From positions 124,001-188,000 of the forward strand of contig OY754467.1 in the NCBI GenBank assembly GCA_963575645.1: a stretch of 64,000 bases of DNA, in the 5' to 3' direction. How positions within the stretch are numbered: the stretch's first letter is position 1; every line of letters begins with the position of its first letter. A model generated the notes under the pieces. That model searched no databases and was not told the DNA's origin. It saw nothing but the letters and a program-made list of their open reading frames with translations. Below are positions 1 to 12,507 of the stretch, piece after piece. The position numbers and the translations under genes are program-made. Origin of the DNA: Xanthostigma xanthostigma. Its lineage: Eukaryota; Arthropoda; Insecta; Raphidioptera; Raphidiidae.

Positions 1-354
1 AGGTCTCCGCATTTGCATATCCGCATTACGTAAAAATAATATACCCATTTACCTATATTGTACAATTCATTCGCGGAATATTTTTAATAATTCGTAAATG
101 AGACACGTTTGGAATAAACACAACCGCAAAAATAATTTACGAAATTTCATTTCTATATTGATTTCTATACAAAATTGCGCGAAAGTAATATTAGAAGAAA
201 AAAGTTGGAAAATCGTCACGTAAAACGACGACGCAACGAAACGATAGAAATTTTCCACACCTAAATAAAATCTTTTAAAGTGCCCACCCTTCGATATCTT
301 TTTTCGCGGATACAATTATTATAATATCAAATTTCAATCGACTATCTGCACGTA
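1..354. other. AT-rich intergenic DNA, no gene seen
   Basis: No open frame with coding-like composition, splice structure or repeat ends is visible here. The only open frame is AT-rich and lacks the GC-rich composition shown by the real exons in this window. Confidence 0.6.
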
Positions 355-964
355 GAAAAAAAATTGGTTGTGTGTAAAGTCGGTTTACGGACGATAGTTT
401 TACGTGATAACGTATTCCGTAATACATACCTAACCTAAATTTATATAATAATTATAATAATTCGAATCTATGATAATGCATCTTTTGCTTCAAATTTAGG
501 TTAATTTTATTTATTAAAATTACTCACCACCTACTTATAATATAATTGTTTTTTTTTTAACTTTCTTTCTTTCGTATTTATTTTAAGTCTCAAAGATTAA
601 CTGTCATAATATTTTGAAAACAATTGTTTCATTGTATAAAATTCCAAAACCTACTTACAATATTTAAGTATTTTCATACGTCAAAAAATTTATTTTTATA
701 ATGATAAAATTTGTATGAAAACGATTTTTTCGAGAGATGAGACCTAGCTAAAACGATTTTTTGCCCCCCAAAATCCCTTTTCAGTAAATTTCAGCCAAAT
801 CGTTAGGGCCGTTTTCGAGAAAAGCACGCACAGGGTCAGGCGGAACGTTAGGAACGTTAGGAATGCTAGGAACGTTACACTTTTTCGTGCATGCAGCCGG
901 TGTTTCATCAATTTATAAGATTGGTGATTCATCAATTTATAAGACGTTATCACGTCAAAAAAAA
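355..964 (-). mobile_element. Family A repeat, copy 1 (long form)
   Basis: This is one of nine copies of a family whose ends are TTGACGTGATAACGTC on one side and a tract ending CAACCAATTTTT on the other. The 12-mer ACGTGATAACGT occurs near one end and in inverted form near the other. The interior carries a short array of 9-bp units of the type CGTTAGGAA, a G6 run, and a block resembling a translated frame that recurs in every long copy but is not a recognisable protein. Class is unknown; it looks like a non-autonomous element. Confidence 0.85.
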
Positions 965-1281
965 CCGTATCTAGACCGAATGACAGAGAATCGCGGAAGA
1001 AATTGTCACACAGAATATCAAATGTCAGTGAAAAACCAAGTTTATAAAATCAAGGAAATGCATTACAATGTTTACGAACGACACACATGTGTTTAAAAAA
1101 AAGAAAGTGAACGTTTTTTTATATTTTAAATATAGCAGCGTCGCTATATCAGGTAGGTATAATATCTCTGCATTGGAGACCCGGGGCTTACCGAAACCAA
1201 AACGAGAATTTAGCCTATATATTTAAATTATTTTTTACACTTCCTTCATCTATATAAAGTGGACATTATATTCTCACTGCA
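965..1281. other. Intergenic DNA between two repeats, nothing recognised
   Basis: The stretch has no supported ORF, RNA gene or repeat boundary. It separates family A copy 1 from the small foldback that abuts copy 2. Confidence 0.5.
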
Positions 1282-1453
1282 GAAGTGAAACTTAATCGCA
1301 CTATCTATACAGTACAAATTACGTCCGGCAAACAGTGATTTTCTACGCGGGGATTTGGGGGCAAATAACCGATATTTATTTACGGTTACACCGTTGCAGC
1401 TTTTCGTCAGATGATTCAAATTGGCGATGTCGTGCGTAAAGAAGTTTCACTTC
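1282..1453. mobile_element. Small inverted-repeat element (MITE-like)
   Basis: The element begins GAAGTGAAACTT and ends with the inverted form AAGTTTCACTTC, 172 bp in all. It ends only a few bases before family A copy 2 begins. An internal block (TTACACCGTTGCA and following) recurs in diverged form at about 42973-43050, so it is a dispersed family. Confidence 0.6.
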
Positions 1454-1454
1454 A

Positions 1455-2079
1455 AAAAAATTGGTTGTCTGTAAAGTCGGTTTACGGACGATAGTTTTAC
1501 GTGATAACGTATTCCGTAATACATAACCTAAATTTATATAATAATTCGAATCTATGATATTGCATCTTTCGCTTCAAATTTAGGTTAATTTTATTTATTT
1601 AAATTACTCACCATATAATATAATTGTTTTTTTTTTAACTTTCTTTCTTTCGTATTTATTTTAAGTCTCAAAGATTAGCTGTCATAATATTTATAAAACA
1701 ATTGTTTCACTGTTTATATAAAATTCCAAAACCTACTTACAATATTTAAGTATTTTCATACGTCAAAAAATTGATTTTTATAATGATAAAATTTGTATGA
1801 AAACGATTTTTTCGAGAGATGAGACATAGCTAAAACGATTTTTTGCCCCCCAAAATCCCTTTTCAGTAAATTTCATCCAAATCGTTAGCGCCGTTTTCGA
1901 GAAAAGCACGCACAGGGTCAGGCGGAACGTTACAAACGTTAGGAACGTTACGAACGTTACGACCGTTACGAACGTTAGGAACGTTACGACCGTTACACTT
2001 TTTCGCGCATGCAGCCGGTGTTTTATCAATTTATAAGATTGGTGATTCATCAATTTATAAGACGTTATCACGTCAAAAA
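1455..2079 (-). mobile_element. Family A repeat, copy 2 (long form)
   Basis: Long-form copy with the largest internal array of CGTTAGGAA/CGTTACGAA-type 9-bp units in the window (about eight units, near 1926-1998). Its ends and order of blocks match copy 1 closely, which implies fairly recent amplification. Confidence 0.87.
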
Positions 2080-3747
2080 TAGACTCAAAGAATTTGGTTT
2101 TCTGCCAATCGCTCGTCTTGCTAAAACGAACGCGCTATACAAATTAAACAAACAAAACGGCGTGCGCGCGTTTTGAAACGCAAAATGATTGTGCATCAAT
2201 AATGAAAATTATAGTTTTTTTTCATATCACAAACTGGCACCGGATTTTCAATCGCGACAATCGCGTGAAATTTAATTGTATAACTTGTTGACGAACGTTC
2301 TAATTTGCCTACAGAGAGGCGCAATCATATTAAATAAATTGTAACGTCATTATCAATCTGAGCAACTTGAAATTTTCAAAATAATATATAAGAGAAAAAA
2401 GCGACGAAATGAAGCAGTTTTAAAAATGCAAATGGCACGAGAATTAAGTAAAAAATTCTAATCAGTATAATATATTGATCTGTTAGTTCGTTATCTTTTG
2501 AGGCGAACTGGAAAATCATTCTTAATCACAGGTAATCTAAGGTGCCTGTGTACCTTATCAACAGTGCAGTGTCATATTTCACCCTTTCTATTCACGGCGG
2601 GTTTCATTCGAGTCGGCGTGTCAAGCGATACAGTCGCGTCGGTTGCCTCAGACTGGCGAGTATCCAGTTTCTCAATCTGGCACCTGGGAACCTGTTGCTA
2701 TATAATCGTTACCTGAATTACGTAACGCGGCCAACGTAACCGAATCGCTGTCTCGGATTTTTCTTTTTATTAAAACGCCTTTACCCAATAATTAAAGATC
2801 TTATCGCCATTTTTTTTCCAAAGCAGAAACAAACGAACGCTGTGTTGATGTGAAATAACAAACGAATATTGTACGTTGGTAATAATTGATATATGTAAAG
2901 TGTTTCATACTTTCAGTAAAAGATAAACGAACTTCTATACTATGTTTCGTTAAAACTTGAAAGGCTAGATTTACGGCTGTAAAATTAATGGTCTGAGAAA
3001 TTTATAAACGGCCGGCTACAGTACAATTTAGAATTTGTATTGTTTCGGCGTTCAAAAGTCAAATGAAGCAATAAAAGCTGCTTTAAAAAAGAATCGAAGT
3101 GAACTGGGTCACTCTAATAAAAATCCATGACCGATACAAGAAACATTGTTTCGATCTGAGCTCCTTTTTTTAAATTTTAATTTATTTTTTAGTTGCAATA
3201 CCTAACTAAAATAATATCCTAAATTGAATTAACGTAATAAAAAAGGATCCATATACCTATTGAAGTGTCGAAAGCTACCTTTATAATCAGATTCTTAATA
3301 TAGAAGAGGCTAAAGATATAAGAAAATGCTCACAGTCTATACTCTATACCCTCCAGTTTTTCCGATACCTATAAGTATCCTTATTCATTTGTCATTTGTG
3401 CGATGACTTTAACGATCGGTTAAACGACGAACCCAATACGCGTAGTAGCAGTATAGTACCTACTAATAATAATAATGCTTGTTTGGGCAATATTAAAAAA
3501 GCGTTCGGGGAGAATATTTCTCTAGTCACGACGTAATCAGTATCTTACTAATAAAATAAATTTGTATAACGAGACTTTCGTCTGTCCGTCTTTGTATCAT
3601 TCGTCTGAACAGACTTTTTTAAAACTGGGAAATGTAGGTACACATCTAAAATCAAAATATATTATTACAATTTGATTGTTTATAAATAGCAAGCAAATAA
3701 ATAAAGTATAATAAGTAATATTAATTAGCTCCAGTGTTTTTTTTTTT
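2080..3747. other. Intergenic stretch without a recognised gene
   Basis: About 1.7 kb with no gene I can support. A locally GC-richer patch near 2500-2740 contains a TATA-like box (TATATAATC near 2700) and two short open frames, but these have no coding-like residues or splice context. Confidence 0.5.
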
Positions 3748-3900
3748 GAAGTAAAAACTTCTTTAGCGGCGTTGTACACATTTTTGTAATGGGTAAAAAA
3801 TGTTAAACTCGCGTCAGGACACGTGACCTGATCGAATATTCGTAAGACGTTAATATTCAAGTTTTCACTTCTGCCGGCACTCCCGGAGTGCAACCCGTCT
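3748..3900 (+). mobile_element. Family B repeat, copy 1
   Basis: The element begins GAAGTAAAAACTTC and its right part carries AAGTTTTCACTTC followed by a GC-rich palindrome (GCACTCCCGGAGTGC), then CCCGTCT and a T-run. The GAAGTGAAAACTT motif at the left is inverted at the right. Four copies are present in this window. Confidence 0.75.
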
Positions 3901-4726
3901 TTTTTTTGTATAGGGCATCGAAATCTTGTCCATTTGTCTACGTCTAAATGGCATCAGTTATATCTATGTTGTTGTTATCATTAATCGAATATGGTATAGA
4001 TATAATATTGAATATCCATTTAGTCCATGATATTTTAAAGGTATCTCTGCACCCATACGTCACTGAACTTTATGTTACTGTTGTGAAACGACATGTTTTG
4101 CGTATAAAAAAATCACGTTTATTGTATTACCTGCAGAGTGGATATTATAATACTATGTGGAGCGAAGTGGGCCGTGGAAACGAACGCGACATTGCAATGC
4201 ATTGGACACGATATACGATATTTCAATACCAGGGATGGCCACCATGACGCGGAATATTATTTTGATATTGTAGCTATTTTTAAAAAAATCACATTTTCCT
4301 ATTGCCCGAGATACACCGCTGTTCTCAATTATTTACACAATATTTTGATATTTTGGCTGTAGTTAATAATAGTTATATAAAAATGGATATAAACAAAGCA
4401 AGTGCATATAGGCGCTTTAGCTTACGCTATTCGCGCCTAAAAACAAGTGGTGGGAGAAACGGGGCTGCAGATGGTGGGAAAACGTGTTTCCGGTCGTTTA
4501 AAATTTTTGAAAATAGTTACCACTAATAAACATAACATATAATAAACTAAAAATTTGAAAAACATAATTCATAATCTCAAAAAAATCTACAAAGCACGCT
4601 TATAATAAACTAAATAAAAATTCTTTTCATATCGTTTAAAAGCGTAAAATAGTGATCAGCTCACGCTTCTAAACGCAGAAGAAAAGACATCTATTTTTTA
4701 GTTTTTAATGCTTTGATATAAGCTTG
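3901..4726. other. Intergenic stretch without a recognised gene
   Basis: Short open frames exist near 3948-4250 and 4302-4526, but they overlap each other in different frames, are rich in AT-type codons and have no homologue I can name. I see no gene here. Confidence 0.5.
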
Positions 4727-5337
4727 TTTTTTTTGACGTGATAACGTCTTATAAATTGATGAATCACAAATCTTATAAATTGATAAAACACCGGCTGCAT
4801 GCACGAAAAAGTGTAACGTTCCTAACGTAACGTTCCTAACGTTCGTAACGTTCCGCCTGACCCTGTGCGTGCTTTTCTCGAAAACGGCCCTAACGATTTG
4901 GATGAAATTTACTGAAAAGGGATTTTGGGGGGCAAAAAACCGTTTTAGCTAGGTCTCATCTCTCGAAAAAATCGTTTTCTTACAAATTTTATCATTATAA
5001 AAATCAATTTTTTGACGTATGAAAATACTTAAATATTGTAAGTAGGTTTGGGAATTTTATATTATAAACAGTGAAACAATTGTTTTATAAATATTATGAC
5101 AGCTAATCTTTGAGACTTAAAATAAATACGAAAGAAAGAAAGTTAAAAAAAACAATTATATTATATGGTGAGTAATTTAAATAAATAAAATTAACCTAAA
5201 TTTGAAGCGAAAGATGCATTATCATAGATTCGAATTATTATAATTATTATATAAATTTAGGTTAGGTATGTATTACGGAATACGTTATCACGTATAACTA
5301 TCGTCCGTAAACCGACTTTACAGACAACCAATTTTTT
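4727..5337 (+). mobile_element. Family A repeat, copy 3 (long form)
   Basis: Opposite orientation to copies 1 and 2: it starts at TTTTTGACGTGATAACGTC and ends at ACAACCAATTTTTT. The block order is the same, with a short 9-bp array and the G6 run. Confidence 0.87.
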
Positions 5338-5781
5338 AGATTTTTTGAAACTAGAAAAATATATCTATAACACTCTTAACAAAACTAAATTGATTGATTT
5401 AAACAAAATTAGAGTCGGTGTCTTTGGAACATAGTGTCGATGGACAAACTTCTTGAGATTTCGTTCGGTAAAGGTTACTTAAGAACCAGTTAAATGTACC
5501 TAACACAATTATAACGTAGGTAAAAATAGATACACTTATGCATGGCCGGCGTGGTGGGAGGACGGCGCGGTGTATCAAGTTGTTGAAATGAAACCGAAAG
5601 TTAAAAAGTCGCACGCGCTCTTTGCAGCGTCGAACGACAAGCGGACCGCACACCGTCAAACTTTTAGCACCGCACACGCACGGCCTCGAACAAACACGTC
5701 TTTTTTAATACAGAACTCGAGAATTAATTTTAGAGTTGATTGAAAAAATTCAACAGGAATATTTTTGAAAAATCCCTGTAT
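5338..5781. other. Intergenic, GC-richer patch near 5540-5700
   Basis: A plus-strand frame across about 5520-5745 is open and has GC-rich codons, but it has no start, splice partner or continuing homology. I cannot call a gene. Confidence 0.4.
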
Positions 5782-6289
5782 ATTATAATTAGTGATGTGC
5801 CGGATCGTTAAAAATGTATATCCGCGGATACGGATCCGAATACGGATATTTGGTTTCAAGATACGCGGATACGGATACGGATCTTAACTTTCTTAAAGTA
5901 CGTAAATATTGCACAACGACCTTTGAAAAGAGACTATCTGTTATGGGAAAAAATTATTTACCTCTTTAAGAGTTAACTCTAATAACAGATTGCCTCTTTC
6001 CAAAGATCGATGTGCAATATCTCACTATAAAGATAGTTTTTTAGTACCTTTGAGTTATGTACTATTGGTATGGTACTCACTACGATAAATATTTGCAATA
6101 TAAAGGTGCCAATACGATTTTAAAAAATAATCTGAATGGAATTTAACAGTTTTTCATTATTATCTAATCACCTATATATATAAAATTTCACCTATGAATT
6201 GAAAATTAATAAGGTAAAAGATCCGTAAAAGATCCGCCATTAAACTAACGGATACGGATACGGATATCCGGCACATCACTAATTATAAT
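5782..6289. mobile_element. hAT-type MITE with 8-bp target duplication
   Basis: The element proper is 5790-6281. Its terminal inverted repeats read TAGTGATGTGCCGGAT and the exact inverse, and it is flanked on both sides by the identical 8-mer ATTATAAT (5782-5789 and 6282-6289). An 8-bp duplication with short TAGTG-type termini is the hAT superfamily signature. Internally there are subterminal repeats of GGATACGGATAC and no coding capacity, so it is non-autonomous. Confidence 0.85.
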
Positions 6290-6559
6290 ACTAATTTATC
6301 ATAATAGATTCTCGTCATATTTTTGCATTAAAAAAAATCTGACATATACGTAAAAATTAATTGAACGGTACCTAAATAAAATTCCAGACACTGCAGTTAT
6401 CTATAAAAAAATACAACAGTAGTGTTGCTGGTCTTCAGATATCATCTCATTGAGCTAAATTCGTGAGCGACGACGAATCGAACATTTTACAAACGTATAT
6501 ATTTAAATTTTAAATCAACGCGAATTTATCCCGTGAACTATTATATTATATAAGACGGT

Positions 6560-6995
6560 CTTTTTCGAAATACTATACAAACGTCTGGGTGCCGCTTTAG
6601 TCAGTTCGCGCAATATGAATATTCACAGACGACTGCGCCCCCAGCAGCCCCCGTTCTATCTGCGTTATGACCACCGCCACGCGTGAAAGTCCCACCGCGT
6701 CCAAACGGGACCCGGCGCGACAATATAGGGACCGCGACTTCCAAGAATAATTATCGTCGTTGACGCGTAATTTCGTGCAGTCAATGCGTTACGATTGTAA
6801 CGTAAACAACGCAACCGATTTGTTAAAGACACGTTCCTCAATTGTTTTCTTGCACTTCCTCGGCACCTCAATTGTTTCGGTTGTGTTTTGTTATTTGTTA
6901 AGCAGTAATGACTGATAATTAAGAAAAAAATAAAGGTTTATTTTGTTTGTAATTTTTTTGTGTGAATATTTTTGTGAGTTTTAATTACGAAAAAA
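6560..6995 (+). promoter_or_regulatory. Probable promoter and 5' leader of the first yellow-family gene
   Basis: A CpG-rich patch begins about 400 bp upstream of the ATG. It includes an initiator-like TCAGT at 6600 and a 23-codon upstream frame starting at 6614. The composition contrasts with the AT-rich flanks. The transcription start is inferred, not shown. Confidence 0.3.
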
Positions 6996-9900
6996 ATGTG
7001 TCGTTTTTATGGACTTGTGTTGAGTGTTTTTTGCGCAATTTTCCTGCGGCCGAGTGCAGTTTTGACCCAACAACTCGAAGTTATTGCTCAATGGAACTTC
7101 TTAGAATACGACCTGCCCTACGACTATGAGATTATTCAAAGTTTCAGGTATTTTCTCAATATATATACATTCTCAATTGTAAGTAAGAATCAAATGTCTT
7201 TCCAGAGACCGTATGTTAATTGTTTTCCGAAAAAACAAACGCAAACTATGTAAAATGATTGACATTGAAACAGTTAAATGAACCTTTTCAAGTTCAAAAC
7301 TACATAGTTGGCTATTTTTTCAAGATTAGAGTAATTGAAAACTAGTTATTATTATAAATAACTCATAAATAATTGATAATTATAGTTATTATAAGTTTCT
7401 CGCTTGCAAGTAAACACAAGTACAGTACTATCAATGTAACTGTCTACATTCTGTCAACCCTGAACCGGTTACAGTTTGTTTTTCTTTGCTAAAGACCGCA
7501 GCGTATAGTTTCACGTTTAAATATTTTTACTAGCCCTTATCGCGGTTTGCGTTAATATCAATTTCTTGCAGAAACTTTATCTTAATCTGAACATAGCTGA
7601 AAAAAAAAATACTTTTTTTTATTTTTTAATTTTATTTATTTCCTCAAAACATGTTACAAAGTTCCAAATTTTATAAATTAATAAGGATTTCCTGCCCAAC
7701 TTGGTGACTGCCAGTGCTAGGATGCAAGAAATCGAAATGACACAGAGAAAGATGGCGTTTTTATTTTACATAATTAGTATTGCTTACAAAATTTTCTGAG
7801 TTTTTCATACGCCGTGGGAAGGTACATAAAAACATATCGTGAACAGAGATGCCGTCTTTGTACAGAGCAACAGTTGAAAAGCACTGCACCCTGCGTATAC
7901 CTATACTTGAAGGCAGAACAATCGAGTTATATTTTATTCTTAGATAAAAAAGTAATAAGTAATAGTGGGTTCGGTTTTTTGTAGGTATGTACAAGTTAAT
8001 GTAACACGTTGCGCTGGCATTAAAAAATATGTAATAAGGCAGCGGCGAATGTATAGTAGGTACTAATGACGCAGAAACGACCTTCATCAGCTGCAGCACA
8101 GACCGACATCCCGTAAACCTCGCAGGCATTGTTGTATAGCAAGGCACATTGTTGCATAGTCGAATGCCGTTCACATTTGCTCATAATTTATTACACCAAC
8201 GCTTTTGTCTTATTGTAACTCGCACACTTAGGTATAATTAACCAGGGGCGGCCGTCGACTAGGATGTGCCGCGCCTATATATAAAATAACGACATTTTTA
8301 ATAAGGTTTTAACGAAACAAGCTGGCAAAGCACGTATATTATGATTTTTAAATGGAGATATCGATGCCCGCACAAGACACGAACCTTTTTTTGGCGACGA
8401 AATACAATTTTTTCCAAACCTGTCGATAAATTCACACCAGTGCTGTTAATTTATTTACATAAATTATTGCCGCTATATAAGATCGAACAATGCCCCATCA
8501 ACTATCGCATCTAGTAATAAATTAGATAACAATTATACAATTCCGCATTGTTTAGATCTATATTTATTATACTTTCGATTTCAAATGGAAAATTTTCACA
8601 AGTTATAATAAACACAATTTTAACTCGGATTTACAGTTTATAGACTGATTTGGCAATTTCAAAAATTTTTGTCTGTCCGGGTTAAAAGTCTATCCGCGCT
8701 ATCTAGGTTTAATTTTTTTTTTCGCTATATTTGATTCAAGTTACATATACAATATGGATATTGTGAATTGTAGAGGCGCGACAACAGAGGCCATAGGCGT
8801 CTGAAATTTAAGGTACATAGTGTTTACTTTCAACATGTTATCAAATAATCAGCGAACCCAGGAAATTCTTGTTCGAAAGTTCCTCCTCGCTAAAATCCTT
8901 TAATTTTTGTTTCAGAGCTGAGAACAGCGTTCTGACAGGTTTGGAGATCACGGGAGACCGCGTGTTCGTCGCGACGCCTCGGCTATATTCGGGCGTCGCC
9001 GCGACGCTGGCGAGTTTCCCGCGCCACTTGCAGCCCGGAGCGTCGCCGGTGTTGCACGCCTATCCCGATTGGGGCTGGCATCAGGCAGCCAAAGGCGACT
9101 ACAACTGCACCAATCTCATATCGGTCTATCGGATTAGACAAGTGCGTATATCTATTATTTAACAGATTTTACAGACTTTTGGTAAAAACATGTTTCTTAC
9201 ACTCACGAAATGTGATTATGCGTACCTGTCGTGTTGGATGCTAAAAAAATTGGTTGTCTGTAAAGTCGGTTTACGGACGATAGTTTTACGTGATAACGTA
9301 TTCCGCTCGAATATCATATTTAATAATCACGCACAGGGTCAGGCGGAACGTTACACTTTTTCGTGTATGCAGCCGGTGTTTCATCTTTTTATATTGACGT
9401 GATTCATCAATTTATAAGACGTTATCACGTCAATAATTTATGTTCTATTTCTCCTATCTTCTACATATAATAATTATAATAATTCGAATCTATGATATTG
9501 CATCTTTCGCTTCAAATTTAGGTTAATTTTATTTATTAAAATTACTCACCACCTATAATAATAATTGTTTTTTTTAACTTTCTTTCTTTCGTATATTTTA
9601 TTTTAAGTCTCAAAGATTAACTGTCATAATATTTTGAAAACAATTGTTTCGTTGTTTATATAAAATTCCAAAACCTACTTACAATATTTAAGTATTTTCA
9701 TACGTCAAAAAATTGATTTTTATAATGATAAAATTTGTAAGAAAACGATTTTTTCGAGAGATGAGACCTAGCTAAAACGATTTTTTGCCCCCCAAAATCC
9801 CTTTTCAGTAAATTTCATCCAAATCGTTAGGGCCGTTTTCGAGAAAAGCACGCACAGGGTCAGGCGGAACGTTAGGAACGTTAGGAAAGTTAGGAACATT

Positions 9901-12470
9901 ACACTTTTTCGTGCATGCAGCCGGTGTTTCATCAATTTATTAGATTGGTGATTCATCAATTTATAAGACGTTATCACGTCAAAAAAATAGGCTCTATTCT
10001 AGGCGAACCGTCAAAATATTTCGGCATTGTTAAAATATTATGTAAATGTGTCAAGTATTTTTTAGGGTAAAATAAAAGCATATATAAATAATCATTAATC
10101 AACATATTTTCTCCGACCGCAACCTTGCGAATTTTTAATACTAACCTCGCCAAATGTTATGCAAATTAATATACGTTTTTATCAATCAAACCGAGTAAAA
10201 AAAGTAGGTTCGTCGCTTTCAATTAAATCTTTCGCGCGCAGGATTCGTGCGGCCGGCTGTGGGTGTTGGATTCGGGAGTTCTGACGTCGCTCGAAGACTA
10301 CCGAATCGCCTGTCCTCCGAAGATAGTGATCTTCGACCTGGCGACCGACCGTCCCGTGCGCATCATTCAATTCCCGCGCCAGTCGCTGCGCCCCAACTCG
10401 CTGCTCACCAATCTGATAATCGACGAGACGACCGGCAAATGCGACGACGCCTTCCTTTATATCTCGGATACGGCCAGTCCAGGTAAATACAAATTTCAGC
10501 AGGAGTTTTCTGATTCCTGTAAACTAAGATCGTGGTAAGTGGCAGATCATTGCACAAAAACTGAAAAGAAAATTGGATTATTTCAATTGGTTTTATTAAT
10601 TGATCAAAAATAAATAGGTAATAATTCGAACGAACCTTTTGAGTCAAATTGCGTTCGGCAGCCTCCAAAATATATTTCATCTGCCAGCGATTGCAAACAT
10701 GGCAAACTGTAAAGGTCAGCCCGCGCGTGCTACTTTCTGTATCTTGTGTATCGCAAACGCGCGATTTAGTGTAATAAATCGCGATCTGGCGATTACACAG
10801 CTACTCGACATTTCTCACAAAAATTTGCAGACGATTCTTAGTCGCACAGTCGCGCGACAACAAGTAGCACGTGCGCGTCGACTTTTTTTTGAAGTGAAAA
10901 CTTCTTTAGCGGCGTTGTACACTTTTTTTTGTAATGGGTAACAAATGTTAAACTCGCGTCAGGAAAAGTAAGAACTGGGTGAGACTCTCTAAGTGATAGT
11001 AATTGCCAGATACTTTTTATACAACGTTAGACATCTAGCGTTGAAATATCGTACATAAAAATGCAATCTATGATACAAACCATTTTATTTACAAGTGTTG
11101 CCAATAAATAAACAATACTTCTAAATGCAATAAATTAAGAAGTTAATATTTAAGTTTTCACTTCCGCCGGCACTCTCGGAGTACAACCCGTCTTTTTTTT
11201 AAATTATTGCACAAATTGAGGTGTACAAAAAAAATGTGTATAAGGGACAATTCCCCGAATTAGAGGGGAAGGTCGGATCGAAGCGATCGCTTAATATTCG
11301 CTGCATGTTTCGTTTCGCCGCAGGTCTGGTTATGTACGACGCGAGCCGCGACACCTCTTGGCGCATCTGGCACAACACCATGTGGCCGGACCCGGACTTC
11401 GGCGAATACACGGTCGCCGGCGAAACTTTCGCGCTGATGGACGGCATCGTAGGACTCGCGTTCGCGCCGCGCAGCGCCACCCTCTACTTCCAGCCGCTCG
11501 CCACCGACAGGTGAACGTTTCTTCCGTAACTTCCCCCGCCCCCGCCCCGGGAACCGAACATTAATCGCGCCGGTTTTTCTTTTTTTTTTTGCAGAATATT
11601 CAGCATCGCAACGTCGGCGCTGCGCAAAGGACCGCTCGGTCAAAACGAGGCGCTGCCCGTGACGCTGGTGGGACGCAAGAGTTCCCAGGGGATCGGTCTG
11701 GCGATCGATCCCGTCACCGAGGGCATTATTTTCAGTCCGATCAGCGAAACGGCAGTCGCTATCTGGCAGCCGCACACGAACCAGCAAAAGTATGTAAAAA
11801 CTTGTTGCGTTGTACTTTTATGTAACAATTAAGCATCAGGAAAGAAATATAGGAGCCAAGGAAGAGTGGAGTAAAATTACTGATCCCGAAATTTCAGGTT
11901 CCATAACGACCTAGCTTTTGAAATTTATCGTGCTGTGAATTATAATAAGTACTAATTTAATTCAAATATATTTTCAAATCGATAGTCGTTTTTGTAATTT
12001 GCATCTATGCTATCTTGGAACAAAAACTGCACAAAAAAAACATACTGCAAATACTTAAATATAAAGCCATATAGATTTAATACAACAAAATTAAAATATG
12101 TTTATATAATATTGACATAACTGTTGAGCGTCTATAATCTATATAATTAAATAAAGATCACCTTCCTTGATATTTTATTTTTTTAGCTCTAAAAAGTAAA
12201 AGTGTTTTTTTTTTCAAATTATTTAGGGTCCTCGCCTTCGAACCAGACCTACTTCAATTTCCGGCGGAAGTCCGTTCGGCTGAACTGGACGGCGGCAACG
12301 TGTGGGTCCTATCGACCCGCCTCCAGAAGTTCTTCCGCAAGACCGTCAAACCGGACGAAGTCAACATCCGCATCCTGCGCATACCGATGAACCGCGACCC
12401 GTTCTACGCAGGCGCCGCGTTCGCCGCCGGTGTTCCGGTCGGCGGTCCGATTACAAACAAACTGTTCTAA
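6996..12470 (+). CDS. Yellow/MRJP family secreted protein, gene 1 (414 aa, 6 exons)
   Basis: Exons: 6996-7147, 8916-9141, 10242-10482, 11324-11510, 11595-11789, 12227-12470. All introns are GT-AG and all phases join (2, 0, 1, 2, 2). The ATG is followed by a signal peptide (LVLSVFCAIF, cleavage near residue 24), then the family N-terminus QWNFLEYDLP and the MRJP beta-propeller. Diagnostic stretches are PRLYSGVAATLASFPR, YPDWGWHQ, SVYRIRQDSCGRLWVLDSG, CPPKIVIFDL, LMDGIVGLAF and GRKSSQGIGLAIDP; the end is KPDEVNIRILRI plus a short tail. One N-glycosylation site (NCT) is visible. Family members are secreted and act in cuticle colour, eggshell or nutrition; the substrate of this one is unknown. 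Length and the short tail resemble yellow-e3-type proteins, but yellow-d, -g or -h are not excluded. Confidence 0.93.
7148..8915 (+). other. Intron 1 of yellow-family gene 1
   Basis: About 1.8 kb with no clear inserted element. A minus-strand open frame of 137 codons (7761-8174) lies here but has AT-type codons, no domain and no partner exon, so I treat it as chance. Confidence 0.6.
9243..9433 (-). mobile_element. Family A repeat, copy 4 (short form) in intron 2 of gene 1
   Basis: This 190-bp short form keeps both family ends but replaces the interior with a segment containing CTCGAATATCATATTTAATA, also found in copies at 37940 and 49470. It defines a deletion subfamily. It lies about 100 bp after the exon 2 donor. 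Confidence 0.8.
9464..9987 (-). mobile_element. Family A repeat, copy 5 (long form, truncated) in intron 2 of gene 1
   Basis: This begins inside the family, lacking the ATTGGTTGTCTG end, and runs to the intact ACGTTATCACGTCAA end. It starts only some 30 bp after the short copy finishes. Together they look like a tandem or nested insertion in the same intron. Confidence 0.82.
10891..11193 (+). mobile_element. Family B repeat, copy 2 in intron 3 of gene 1
   Basis: It has the GAAGTGAAAACTTC start, an AAGTTTTCACTTC inverse near the end, and a diverged GC palindrome followed by CCCGTCT and a T-run. It shares with copy 4 an internal block (ACAACGTTAGACATCTAGCG and following) that copies 1 and 3 lack. 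It ends 130 bp before the exon 4 acceptor. Confidence 0.78.
11790..12226 (+). other. Intron 5 of yellow-family gene 1
   Basis: AT-rich intron with no inserted element recognised. It ends in a T-run and the acceptor ATTTAG. Confidence 0.7.
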
Positions 12471-12501
12471 TTTCATGTTCGTTTCAGCGATGATCGAACG
12501 A

Positions 12502-12507
12502 AATAAA
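12502..12507 (+). terminator. Poly(A) signal of yellow-family gene 1
   Basis: Canonical AATAAA 32 bp after the stop codon. The actual cleavage site cannot be seen. Confidence 0.5.

Noticed and set aside
5520..5745. Frame with WPAWWEDGAVYQVV resembling the N-terminus of maltase-type alpha-glucosidases
   Set aside because: The resemblance is only about ten residues, no further GH13 motif follows, and the frame then stops.
7761..8174. 137-codon minus-strand ORF in intron 1 of gene 1
   Set aside because: AT-type codons, no domain, no conserved-looking motif and no splice partner.
11260..11787. 175-codon minus-strand ORF over gene 1 exons 4-5
   Set aside because: Shadow of the real plus-strand exons; it crosses a verified intron.
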